Shown: one piece after another, positions 23,584 to 30,614 of the stretch
How positions within the stretch are numbered: position 1 is the first letter of the stretch
Layout: each line of letters begins with the position of its first letter
Assembly: GCA_959599915.1 (NCBI GenBank)
Contig: CAUGJE010000016.1
Coordinates: forward strand, 1-44,401
Direction of reading: 5' to 3'
Length of the DNA stretch: 44,401 nt
From: an uncultured Collinsella sp.
GTDB taxonomy: Bacteria; Actinomycetota; Coriobacteriia; Coriobacteriales; Coriobacteriaceae
Made by a program: the position numbers and the translations under genes
Notes under the pieces: model-generated
Told to the model about the DNA's origin: nothing
The model's input: only the letters and a program-made list of their open reading frames with translations
The model's database searches: none

Positions 23584-24753
23584 ATGAGCACGTACGCAAT
23601 TAAGGCTGACAAGTTCTTCTTGCCGGCAGGCCCGCAACTGGGCGGCTATCTTATGGTCGAGGATGGCGTTTTTGGTGCCTGGCAGGCCGACGAGCCCTCT
23701 TGCGAGATTAAGGACTACACGGGATCGTGGATCGCACCGGGTATGGTCGATACTCACATCCATGGCTTCTACAACCACTCAACTACCGATAACGATCCCG
23801 AGGGCATCGATATCAGCTCAACCGAGCTCGCCCGTCGCGGTACCACCAGCTGGCTGCCCACGACGTTCACCGATGGCGTCGAACAGATCAAGGACGCCTG
23901 CGCTGCTATCGCCAAGGCGGACGAGGGCCGCGGCCCCGACTTCTGCGGTGCCCGCATTCAGGGCATCTACCTGGAGGGCCCCTTCTTTACCATGAAGCAC
24001 GTGGGCGCGCAGAACCCCGCTTACCTGATTGACCCCTCCGAGGAGGTTTTCGACCAGTGGCAGGAGGCTGCGGGCGGTCGCATCGTTAAGAGCGCCATGG
24101 CCGCCGAGCGCGACGGTGCCGCTGCTTATGCGGCTGCTCTGAACGCCAAGGGTGTGGTGACCAGTATCGGTCACTCCGACGCCACCTACGATGAGTGCAT
24201 CGCCGCCATCAACGCCGGTGCCAGCTGCTTTACGCATACCTATAACGGCCAGCGCGGGCTGCATCACCGTGAGCCCGGTGTCGTGGGCGCTGCCATGTCC
24301 ACGCCCGAGACCTACGCCGAGATCATCTGTGACGGCAAGCACGTAAACCCTGCCGCCATCAAGGCGCTGCTGCAGGCAAAGGGCTGGCAGCACACGGTGC
24401 TCATCACCGACTGCCTGGGTTGCGGCGGCATGCCCGAGGGCAGCTACACCAGTGGCGGCATGGACGTCATCATGAAGGACAACCTGTGCTGGCTCGCCGA
24501 CGGCAAGAGCATTGCCGGCTCGGTGCTCACGCTTGCCCAGGGCGTCAAGAACATCGTAGACTGGGGTATCGCCAGCGCCGATATCGCCATTCGCATGGCA
24601 ACTGAGGTGCCGGCACGCTCCGCGCACATCGAGGATAAGTGCGGCAGCATCATGCCGGGTCGCGACGCCGACTTTGTCGTGTTCGACCATGAGCTCACCC
24701 TCATCGAGACGTATGTTGGCGGCCAGAGCGTCGGCAACGCCTTTACCGAGTAA
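23584..24753 (+). CDS. nagA: N-acetyl(galacto/gluco)samine-6-phosphate deacetylase
   Basis: A 389-residue metal-dependent amidohydrolase of the NagA/AgaA type, removing acetate from the imported sugar phosphate. Visible motifs are VDTHIHGFYNH (metal His pair), LEGPFF (metal Glu), GHSDATYDE, THTYNGQRGLHHREPG, the IICDGKHV loop and ITDCLGCGG with the catalytic Asp. The C-terminal DKCGSIMPGRDADFVVFD is the usual amidohydrolase end. AAGGAG lies 5-6 bases before ATG 23584; an in-frame GTG at 23578 falls inside that site. Next to agaS the true substrate is probably GalNAc-6-P, which sequence alone cannot settle. A remnant of a second copy lies at 27484-27618. Confidence 0.9.
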   Translation: MSTYAIKADKFFLPAGPQLGGYLMVEDGVFGAWQADEPSCEIKDYTGSWIAPGMVDTHIHGFYNHSTTDNDPEGIDISSTELARRGTTSWLPTTFTDGVEQIKDACAAIAKADEGRGPDFCGARIQGIYLEGPFFTMKHVGAQNPAYLIDPSEEVFDQWQEAAGGRIVKSAMAAERDGAAAYAAALNAKGVVTSIGHSDATYDECIAAINAGASCFTHTYNGQRGLHHREPGVVGAAMSTPETYAEIICDGKHVNPAAIKALLQAKGWQHTVLITDCLGCGGMPEGSYTSGGMDVIMKDNLCWLADGKSIAGSVLTLAQGVKNIVDWGIASADIAIRMATEVPARSAHIEDKCGSIMPGRDADFVVFDHELTLIETYVGGQSVGNAFTE

Positions 24754-24765
24754 CGATAGAAAAAG

Positions 24766-24797
24766 ACGGCGGGCCCGAATCTGCTCGGACCCGCCGT
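24766..24797 (-). terminator. Terminator of the flavodoxin gene
   Basis: ACGGCGGG/CCCGCCGT arms. On the minus strand the stem is followed by CTTTTTC, so it mainly serves the flavodoxin gene. On the plus strand it may weakly stop nagA transcription. Confidence 0.7.
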
Positions 24798-24828
24798 ATG
24801 GGTTAAACGCTCAAAAGCACCTTAACAG

Positions 24829-25413
24829 TTACAGCTTGTTAGCGATCTTCTTTGCCGTGCGCTTGACGCCGGCCACAAGACCCCCCGCGGGATGCTCCTT
24901 TTCGTATGCTAGACGCTTCTCGCGCTTGGCGTACTCTTCGACGATGATGTCGCCATACTCGTCTTCGATCTTGTCGAAGAAGTCGACGGCGCCCTTAATT
25001 TCCTCAGCGGTCGGGTGTCCCTTCTGGACGCCGCCGGTGAGTTTGAACGGCCCCCACGTATCAAAGCCAGGGCAGCCGTAGACGCCCATAAAGATGGCCT
25101 GCCTCATGCGGCAGATGCCATCGATATCCTTGCCGTACCACTTGTTTTTGCCACCGTAGGTCATAAGGCCAAACACCTTATCCTGCGGCTGCAGCACGTT
25201 CGTGAGCACGCGCGCCATATCTTTGTCGATCTCGGAGTAATAAATGCCCGTGGCGACGCCGATCAGATGGTATTCGTGCAGGTCGGGGTACTCGTTTTTA
25301 CCGAGTGACTTCACGTCGAGGGTATCGATTTCGGGGTGCGCCTCGACGATGGCGTCCACGAGCTTTTTCGTATTGCCGTGGTGGCGTGAGGCATAAAGGA
25401 TGATGGTTCGCAT
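24829..25413 (-). CDS. Flavodoxin family protein
   Basis: A 194-residue flavodoxin-like protein. The FMN phosphate loop YASRHHGNTKKL is at the N-terminus, the flavin-ring loops are GVATGIYYSE and FGLMTYGGKN, and GCPGFDTWGPFKL lies further on. It should carry electrons or act as a small FMN reductase; the partner is unknown. The C-terminus is basic (KRTAKKIANKL). The frame stays open for 350 more codons upstream, but that part is antisense to the LacX-like gene. ATG 25413, with GAAAGG upstream, gives the canonical start MRTIILYAS. It is transcribed against the surrounding sugar genes and may simply be inserted among them. Confidence 0.85.
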   Translation of the reverse strand: MRTIILYASRHHGNTKKLVDAIVEAHPEIDTLDVKSLGKNEYPDLHEYHLIGVATGIYYSEIDKDMARVLTNVLQPQDKVFGLMTYGGKNKWYGKDIDGICRMRQAIFMGVYGCPGFDTWGPFKLTGGVQKGHPTAEEIKGAVDFFDKIEDEYGDIIVEEYAKREKRLAYEKEHPAGGLVAGVKRTAKKIANKL

Positions 25414-25569
25414 AAGAAGGCCTTTCAGCTGTAATTGCATCAATGTCTCTATGGTACCCCGTTGCATGGCTGGGATATCGGACGCATCGATGAACGTGCG
25501 GGTTTGTCCTTTGGTCAGGGCCGAGACGGGTTCTTGCGAGCAAAAAGCAGTTGTTCGAAAGGATGGGCA

Positions 25570-26451
25570 ATGGAATACGCTCTCTCCAACGATTCGATTT
25601 CTATTAAGGTTTCCACGGCTGGTGGCTCGTTTACCTCGATTGAGGCCGGAGGTCGCGAGTACTTGTGGCAGGGTGACCCCGCCGTGTGGTCCGGCCAGGC
25701 GCCGGTCTGCTTTCCGATTTGCGGAGGCCTGCGCGATGGTAGTGCCATGACGTTTGCCGGGCATCATGTAAAGCTCGCTCGCCACGGCTTTGCGCGCAAG
25801 CAGGAGTGGAAGCTGCTGAGCCAAGGCGAGAACGAGTTGGCTATGTGCCTGGCTTCGGAGGATAACGCCGCGCTGCTGAGCGATTATCCGTATCCGTTTA
25901 GGCTCGTCGCCCGCTATACGCTCGAGGACGCCGCCGTGCGTGTCTCCTATGAGGTTACCAACGAGGGCACCGAGGACATGCCGTTCTTTATCGGTGGGCA
26001 TCCCGGCTTTAGGTGCCCGCTCGATGAGGGCGAGGCCTATACGGACTACGAGTTGCGCTTTGAGAAAGAAGAGGCTGCAGAGCTTTGCACCGCTGTCCCT
26101 TCGACTGGCTTGATTGACGTGGACAAGCGCTCCAAGAACCCCATGGTGGGAAAGACGCTGCCCCTGTCGCACGAGCTCTTCGATTTTGCGGAGACCATCT
26201 TTGACGTGCTCGAGAGCCGCCAGGTCACGCTTTCCAAAAAGGGCGAGGACAAGGGCGTCCGCCTGAGCTTTGAGGGCTTCCCATATCTCATTGTGTGGAG
26301 CAAGCCCGAGGGTGATTTTGTGGCAGTTGAGCCTTGGGGCGGCCTTTCGACCTGCTCCGATGAGGACGACGTGCTTGAGCATAAGCGTGGCTGCCTTGTC
26401 GCCAAGCCCAAGGAGACCGTCGTTCGCTCGTTCACGATTGAGATTCTGTAA
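25570..26451 (+). CDS. Aldose 1-epimerase family protein (LacX-like)
   Basis: A 293-residue galactose-mutarotase-like beta-sandwich protein of the LacX/YeaD branch, which acts on sugar (phosphate) anomers. Visible features are YLWQGDPAVWSGQAPVCFPI and CGGLRDGS, a HHVKLARHGFARKQEW strand with the catalytic-type His, VTNEGTEDMPFFIGGHPGFRCP with the second His, and VEPWGGLSTCSDE near the end. In Lactococcus lacX sits in the lactose/tagatose operon, which fits lacC following after 59 bases. The frame upstream of ATG 25570 lies in the divergent intergenic region. AAAGGA about 8 bases before that ATG supports this start. Confidence 0.85.
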   Translation: MEYALSNDSISIKVSTAGGSFTSIEAGGREYLWQGDPAVWSGQAPVCFPICGGLRDGSAMTFAGHHVKLARHGFARKQEWKLLSQGENELAMCLASEDNAALLSDYPYPFRLVARYTLEDAAVRVSYEVTNEGTEDMPFFIGGHPGFRCPLDEGEAYTDYELRFEKEEAAELCTAVPSTGLIDVDKRSKNPMVGKTLPLSHELFDFAETIFDVLESRQVTLSKKGEDKGVRLSFEGFPYLIVWSKPEGDFVAVEPWGGLSTCSDEDDVLEHKRGCLVAKPKETVVRSFTIEIL

Positions 26452-26510
26452 TTCCGTTTTGTCGACTCGTATCGCGAGGCACAAGGAGCCTGCGAGATAA
26501 GGAGCTAAAA

Positions 26511-27446
26511 ATGATCCTCACCGTTACGATGAACCCGTCCGTCGATACACGCTATCAGCTCGATGAGCTCATTATCGACGACGTTAACCGTGTGACGCCC
26601 GAAAAGACCGCCGGCGGCAAGGGTCTCAACGTGGCCCGTGTACTGGGTCAGCTGGGCGACGACGTTGTGGCAACCGGTCTACTCGGCGGCCACATGGGCG
26701 CCTACATGGCCGAGCTCATGGATGCCAACGGCATTAAGAATGATTTTGTACCCATCAAGGGCGAGACTCGCATTTGCCTTAACATCCTCCACGCCGGCAA
26801 CCAGACCGAGCTACTCGAGAGCGGCCCGACGATTGCCCCCGAGGAGCTCGATGCCTTTACCGCCAAGTTCGCCGAGCTTGCGAGCAAGGCCGCTGTCGTT
26901 ACCATCTCGGGTTCGCTGCCCCGTGGTGTCGAGGCGGGCTACTACGCCAAGATCACGGGTATTGCCGAGAACGCCGGCGCCAAGGTGCTGCTCGATACCT
27001 CGGGTGCTTCGCTCGAGGCCGCCCTTAAGTCCGAAATTAAGCCCGAGCTGGTCAAGCCTAACCTGACCGAGATTAACGGCCTTCTGGGCACGAGCTTTAC
27101 CACCGACGATGTGGACGAGCTCCGCGCCGCGCTCGCCTCTGATGCCCGCTTCTCCGATATCCCCTGGGTCGTCGTGTCCATGGGCGCTGCCGGCTCCGTG
27201 GGCTTCCATAATGGCCGTGCATTCCGCGCCAAGACCCCCGATATCCCTGCCGTTAACGCTACGGGTTCAGGTGACTCCACTATCGCCGGCTTCGCGCATG
27301 CCATCGCTGCTGGCGCAGACGACGAGACGGTGTTGCGTACCGCCAATACCTGCGGCAAGCTTAACGCCATGGATCCCATGACCGGCCACTTGGTTATGGA
27401 TCGTTGGGATGAGGTTTACAACGGCGTTGTCGTGACCGAGCTGTAG
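26511..27446 (+). CDS. lacC: Tagatose-6-phosphate kinase / 1-phosphofructokinase family
   Basis: A 311-residue PfkB-family kinase of the LacC/FruK type. ILTVTMNPSVDTRYQL starts the protein, AGGKGLNVARVLGQLG is PfkB signature 1, KPNLTEINGLLG and VVSMGAAGSV follow, and NATGSGDSTIAGF contains the catalytic Asp. Expected reaction: tagatose-6-phosphate to tagatose-1,6-bisphosphate. Fructose-1-phosphate or fructose-6-phosphate cannot be excluded, but the aga/lac surroundings favour tagatose. AAGGAG lies 7-8 bases before ATG 26511. The aldolase that should follow (LacD, KbaY or GatY type) is not in the window. Confidence 0.85.
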   Translation: MILTVTMNPSVDTRYQLDELIIDDVNRVTPEKTAGGKGLNVARVLGQLGDDVVATGLLGGHMGAYMAELMDANGIKNDFVPIKGETRICLNILHAGNQTELLESGPTIAPEELDAFTAKFAELASKAAVVTISGSLPRGVEAGYYAKITGIAENAGAKVLLDTSGASLEAALKSEIKPELVKPNLTEINGLLGTSFTTDDVDELRAALASDARFSDIPWVVVSMGAAGSVGFHNGRAFRAKTPDIPAVNATGSGDSTIAGFAHAIAAGADDETVLRTANTCGKLNAMDPMTGHLVMDRWDEVYNGVVVTEL

Positions 27447-27483
27447 GAGCTTGTGCCGCGGCCTCGGCATCGGTTGCTTGCTT

Positions 27484-27618
27484 GTGGTTAGAGTCGACGA
27501 CAAGTGCGGTAGCATTATGCCGGGGCGCGACGCCGATGCTGTCGTGTTCAATCCCGACCTTACCCTGGTCGAGACGTATGTGGGTGGCAACAGCGTCGGC
27601 AATGCGTTTGCCGAGTAG
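27484..27618 (+). pseudogene. 3' remnant of a second nagA
   Basis: 44 codons in one open frame up to TAG 27616-27618 encode DDKCGSIMPGRDADAVVFNP followed by DLTLVETYVGGNSVGNAFAE. This is over 80% identical to the last ~42 residues of the intact NagA (24628-24753), including its stop position. No upstream nagA sequence is present: 38 bases separate the fragment from the lacC stop. It ends 32 bases before the yhcH gene. It is most likely the relic of a nagA copy lost by deletion or recombination. A GTG at 27484 could start a 44-residue peptide, but no ribosome-binding site is seen. Confidence 0.8.
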
Positions 27619-27650
27619 CCGCCAAAGAAACGATCCGAGAGGGGATTTAG

Positions 27651-28124
27651 ATGATTTACGGTGCATTGGGCGATATCGAGGAGTACCGCGGAATGCTCAA
27701 GGGCCTCGACGTGCTGATCGACTGGCTCGAGGAGAACGACCCGGCAGAGCTCGAGGTCGGCAGCCATCCGATTCTGGGCGACAAGGTCTTTGCGAACGTC
27801 ATGGCTCCCACGACGCGTCCCGAGGCCGAGGCTCACTACGAGACACATCAGCGCTATCACGACCTGCAGATCGACGTCGAGGGTCGCGAGGCCTTCAAGG
27901 TCGCTACGGGCAGCCTGACGCTGGTCCAGGAGTTTGACGAGAAGGACGACTATGATCTGGTCGATTCCGACGCCTCGATCGCCGGCGATCTTGCCGACGA
28001 CAAATTCGCGCTGTTCGTTGCCGGCGAGCCCCACATGCCCACGCTCGAGTTCCCGGGCGATGGCGCACAGCCGGTCAAGAAGATCTGCTTTAAGTTGCTT
28101 GCCGACGCCTACTGGGAGGAGTAG
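27651..28124 (+). CDS. YhcH/YjgK/YiaL family protein
   Basis: A 157-residue cupin-like protein of the YhcH/YjgK/YiaL family, often annotated as beta-galactosidase subunit beta (EbgC). Relatives occur in sialic-acid and other sugar operons, where a role in anomer or epimer handling has been suggested. Family features are HPILGDKVFANVMAPTTRPE, the metal-site-like ETHQRYHDLQIDVEG, and FALFVAGEPHMPTLEFPGD followed by the conserved KKICFKL end. GAGAGGGG lies about 7 bases before ATG 27651. It follows a nagA remnant rather than a complete gene, so its original partner may have been lost. Confidence 0.85.
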   Translation: MIYGALGDIEEYRGMLKGLDVLIDWLEENDPAELEVGSHPILGDKVFANVMAPTTRPEAEAHYETHQRYHDLQIDVEGREAFKVATGSLTLVQEFDEKDDYDLVDSDASIAGDLADDKFALFVAGEPHMPTLEFPGDGAQPVKKICFKLLADAYWEE

Positions 28125-28155
28125 CGAGCTGCTCGGCTGAGCTGTTCGTCTGATG

Positions 28156-28237
28156 GCGTGATTCCCCTAGGGAAATCACGCTAGGACCCCGCCAAACGGG
28201 TTTTCCCTAGGGAAATCACGTTTGGCGGGGTTTTCGG
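28156..28237 (+). terminator. Terminator with repeated palindrome
   Basis: A 26-base near-palindrome centred on CCTAGG (28156-28181) is followed by a strong terminator: ACCCCGCCAAAC (28186-28197) pairs with GTTTGGCGGGGT (28220-28231), then TTTTC. The loop repeats the CCCTAGGGAAATCACG word of the first palindrome. It ends the amino-sugar cluster. Confidence 0.8.
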
Positions 28238-28259
28238 TTTTTGAATAGGGAAGCCTCAT

Positions 28260-28625
28260 TTATTTGCGAAGAACATCGGCTAGCCGCAGGATTGAAATCA
28301 TCGACCGATAAGTGAGTTCCACTTTTTCGCCCGCAAGCAGTCGTTTCGAGCCAATCTCATCTAGCCCCACAAGCCGAGAAAACAGCGGGCCGCTCATCGT
28401 GCCATCGTCAATTGATTCCCTTATGGTCTTCAAAACGTCCGTATCATGAAGCGATGCCGAGCTGTAGGGGGCAACACGAGCGGAACTCTCAATTAACGAC
28501 GAGACAAAAGGATGGAGATGCTTTGGACATAGTCCATCAAACACCACATCCCCATTGTCGTTCGAGCCGACCAGGCGCCAAGTATAATGATCGACCCAGT
28601 CATCCCCGTCATATATGGCGTCCAT
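28260..28625 (-). CDS. Hypothetical protein
   Basis: A 121-residue soluble protein I do not recognise. The N-terminal half has many aromatic and acidic residues (MDAIYDGDDWVDHYTWRL), and the C-terminal half is helical. The end, LFSRLVGLDEIGSKRLLAGE followed by YRSMISILRLADVLRK, looks faintly like a Cro/C1-type helix-turn-helix, but the match is too weak to name. The frame extends to 28715, overlapping the secreted-protein gene upstream. ATG 28625 starts 14 bases after that gene stops and has GGGAAG upstream, so it is preferred. The two genes are probably one minus-strand unit. The base composition is less GC-rich than that of the flanking sugar genes. Confidence 0.5.
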   Translation of the reverse strand: MDAIYDGDDWVDHYTWRLVGSNDNGDVVFDGLCPKHLHPFVSSLIESSARVAPYSSASLHDTDVLKTIRESIDDGTMSGPLFSRLVGLDEIGSKRLLAGEKVELTYRSMISILRLADVLRK

Positions 28626-28639
28626 GAGCAACTTCCCGT

Positions 28640-29149
28640 CTAGAGAGAGAAACCTATTTGGACATCGGGGCGCAAGACCGCAATCCATATCGGACCTGCA
28701 GCAGCTCCAACCCAACGCACCATATAGGTTCCCTTTCGTACATGTGTATCAATCTGCTCTGAAATGCCGGTGAATGCAATTCCAGACCCGTTTGTCGGAT
28801 AGCAATCGACGTATTTTTGTTTTCCGCTCACAACCTTGTATAGATATATCGTTCCAGCAAAAGAGAAGGGATCGTTCGCAATTTTGTCCGGAAGAACTTG
28901 CCACCTCAAAATCCCGCTACCAATATGGTCAAGCTTGACCGTTCCGCCGTCCCCCTCAAAAGTGGCAAGGGGATTTACCCCAGACTGGGAGTCGGCATCG
29001 CCCTCCTTAGCAGTTATCAGCAGGTTGCCCGTATAAGACTGCTGAGGCTCACCTTCAGGACAGGCAGCCTTGGCCCAAGAAGGGCCACTCAGGCAGAACA
29101 GTCCGAGCAGCATCAATACCAACAAAAGAAAACCCTTAGTTCTTTTCAT
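28640..29149 (-). CDS. Hypothetical secreted protein
   Basis: A 169-residue protein with a clear signal peptide (Lys/Arg start, LLLVLMLLGLFCLSG core, cleavage after SWA or KA at about 26-28). The mature part starts near CPEGEPQQ and is predicted beta-rich: VKLDHIGSGILRWQVL, FAGTIYLYKVVSGKQKYVDC, GTYMVRWVGAA, IWIAVLRPDVQIGF. The two Cys in the mature part could form a disulphide. No family recognised. GGGGATA lies before ATG 29149. It has no membrane anchor or sorting motif. It sits in an AT-richer islet between the sugar cluster and the tRNA gene, suggesting accessory origin. Confidence 0.6.
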   Translation of the reverse strand: MKRTKGFLLLVLMLLGLFCLSGPSWAKAACPEGEPQQSYTGNLLITAKEGDADSQSGVNPLATFEGDGGTVKLDHIGSGILRWQVLPDKIANDPFSFAGTIYLYKVVSGKQKYVDCYPTNGSGIAFTGISEQIDTHVRKGTYMVRWVGAAAGPIWIAVLRPDVQIGFSL

Positions 29150-29370
29150 CTATATCCCCAATGTCTCTCGACATTTGTATATTGTGACCATTTTAGATCT
29201 ATATGGCCAATTCGAGCCCTCATCATGGCAATTGTTGCAGCTGGGTTTCTTTTCATTAAGATTTCACTTTGGTAAATCCCCGCCCCTAAGCATTAAACCC
29301 GAAGTCCACCGAGTGGGCCGCTGTTGACGTGGCGATGCTTGGATTGGCACACACGCACTCAAAATCGAAA

Positions 29371-29396
29371 ACAAAAAAGCCGCCCGAAGGCGGCTA
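29371..29396 (-). terminator. Terminator of tRNA-Thr
   Basis: On the minus strand AGCCGCC/GGCGGCT with a 3-base loop is followed by TTTTTTGTTTT, just downstream of the tRNA 3' end. The interval 29150-29370 otherwise holds nothing I can identify. Confidence 0.85.
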
Positions 29397-29406
29397 TCTT
29401 GTGCAA

Positions 29407-29482
29407 TGGAGCCAGCGACCGGGCTCGAACCGGTGACCCCCGCTTTACGAGAGCGGTGCTCTACCAACTGAGCTACGCTGGC
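29407..29482 (-). tRNA. tRNA-Thr (anticodon CGU)
   Basis: On the minus strand all four arms fold. The acceptor GCCAGCG pairs with CGCTGGC, the D stem is GCTC/GAGC, and the anticodon stem CCGCT/AGCGG encloses loop CTCGTAA. The T arm is ACCGG-TTCGAGC-CCGGT. The anticodon is CGT, reading ACG (Thr). The discriminator is T and CCA is encoded. Length is 76 bases including CCA. I found no second copy of its 3' end in the window that would mark an integrated element. Confidence 0.93.
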
Positions 29483-29521
29483 GGCCATGTGGTGACGCAA
29501 CTGAGGCGTCAACGGCTGTCT

Positions 29522-29550
29522 ATGATACGGGACATCGCTCATCCGCGCAA
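29522..29550 (-). promoter_or_regulatory. Promoter for tRNA-Thr
   Basis: On the minus strand TTGCGC (29550-29545), a 17-base spacer and TATCAT (29527-29522) lie about 40 bases before the tRNA 5' end. Confidence 0.45.
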
Positions 29551-29689
29551 GTGTTCTGACGGCTTTTCTCACTTTAAATGCACTAATATTAGAGGCGTGA
29601 TGTCTGCAGTGCCCATTTGTTACTTGACCTGCTGTTGAGTTGGTGGTCGACGTCCCGCTCGTATGGGTCTCAAACAGAATGGGGCAGCC

Positions 29690-30172
29690 ATGGCTCAACC
29701 CAAGATTCTTCTTACGCGTATCGATGACCGTTTCATTTACGGGCAAGACGTTGAGCTGTGGAACGAAGCCGTGGGTTCCAACCTTGTCCTAATCGTCAAC
29801 GATGAGATCGCGGGGGATTCGCGCCAATGGGCACCAATGAGGGTGGCGGTGCCAGAAGGCGTTTGGACGCGGTTTTTCTCGGTGCAAAGGACTATCGACA
29901 TCATTCATACCGCAACGCCGCGTCAATGGATTCTCATCATGGTGGCGTCGCCCACGGATGCACTCGCGCTGGTTAAGGGCGGTGTGCCGATCACCAAGAT
30001 TAGCATTGGCCATATGCAAGCAGGGGAGGGCAAGCGCTCTGTAACGCCCGCAGTCGCCATAGGCGATGCAGACGTCGCTGCTCTCAGAGAGCTACAAAAG
30101 CTCGGCGTAGAACTAGAAATCCGCTATCTCCCCAGCTCCGACCCCGATCCCATCGAGAACCTGCTCGCGTGA
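29690..30172 (+). CDS. Orphan PTS EIIB-like protein lacking the active His
   Basis: A 160-residue paralogue of the EIIB at 18824, with the same length and roughly half of the residues identical (for example SNLVLIVND, WTRFFSVQRTIDII, LVKGGVPITKISIGHMQ, EGKRSV, LGVELEIRYLPS). The phosphorylation motif RIDNRLVHGQV reads RIDDRFIYGQD here, so His17 is Tyr (codon TAC). It cannot be phosphorylated in the usual way. No EIIA, EIIC or EIID is adjacent. The frame is otherwise intact over 160 codons, which argues for selection rather than decay. A regulatory or decoy role toward the intact PTS is inference. The frame opens at 29663, but MAQPKILLTRID at 29690 matches the paralogue's start; only a weak GGGGC precedes it. 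Confidence 0.85.
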   Translation: MAQPKILLTRIDDRFIYGQDVELWNEAVGSNLVLIVNDEIAGDSRQWAPMRVAVPEGVWTRFFSVQRTIDIIHTATPRQWILIMVASPTDALALVKGGVPITKISIGHMQAGEGKRSVTPAVAIGDADVAALRELQKLGVELEIRYLPSSDPDPIENLLA

Positions 30173-30248
30173 TTACCTGGGGGCAGAGGAAAACGGATCG
30201 TATTTTCCCGTGGAGGAGCGGCGAGATGCCCTCGGCCAGGAATTGGGG

Positions 30249-30380
30249 CCATCTACTACTTTTGGTCGCTTACCTCGAAGCACGATGAAAATCGCAATAT
30301 TAAAACTGCAGGTAGCGAACGTGCGATTTTTGAAAATAGGGGCGTATGGTCAGGGGTGCGGGAGTAAAAGTAGTAGATGG
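30249..30380. repeat. MITE-like hairpin element
   Basis: A perfect 15-bp terminal inverted repeat (CCATCTACTACTTTT, 30249-30263, and its complement, 30366-30380) encloses a second inverted pair, AAAATCGCA/TGCGATTTT (30288-30296/30322-30330). The ~132-bp element has no gene. It fills most of the space between the orphan EIIB and the next gene. Confidence 0.6.
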
Positions 30381-30440
30381 GCGCAATCTGTAGCGCGCCG
30401 ATTTCAGGCATGTTGGCACATGTGTCGGAGCTATGAAAAG

Positions 30441-30478
30441 AGTGTCCCTTTCGACTAGTCTTTTAGAACGTCAATGAC
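30441..30478. repeat. Copy of the GACTAGTC repeat family
   Basis: AGTGTCCCTTTCGACTAGTC followed by TTTTAGAACGTCAATGAC is a variant of the repeat at 31978-32022. The rest of 30479-30614 is AT-rich and probably holds the promoter of the DUF4143 gene, but I cannot define it. Confidence 0.6.
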
Positions 30479-30614
30479 TGCACCACAGCTTAAGCCGTTC
30501 GCAAAAATGGCTCCTAAATCTGTTTCGTTAATTGAATTGCGTAAATATGGTTAATCAGAGAACCGAAATTTGGTTAAATGTAAACTGTAAATTAGGTTAA
30601 ACGCGCTGGTAGCA

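Noticed and set aside
25414..26484. Upstream extension of the flavodoxin frame
   Set aside because: It is antisense to the LacX-like epimerase; the flavodoxin fold begins exactly at ATG 25413.
29407..30614. Genomic island inserted at tRNA-Thr
   Set aside because: No second copy of the tRNA 3' end, no integrase and no phage genes were found in the window.
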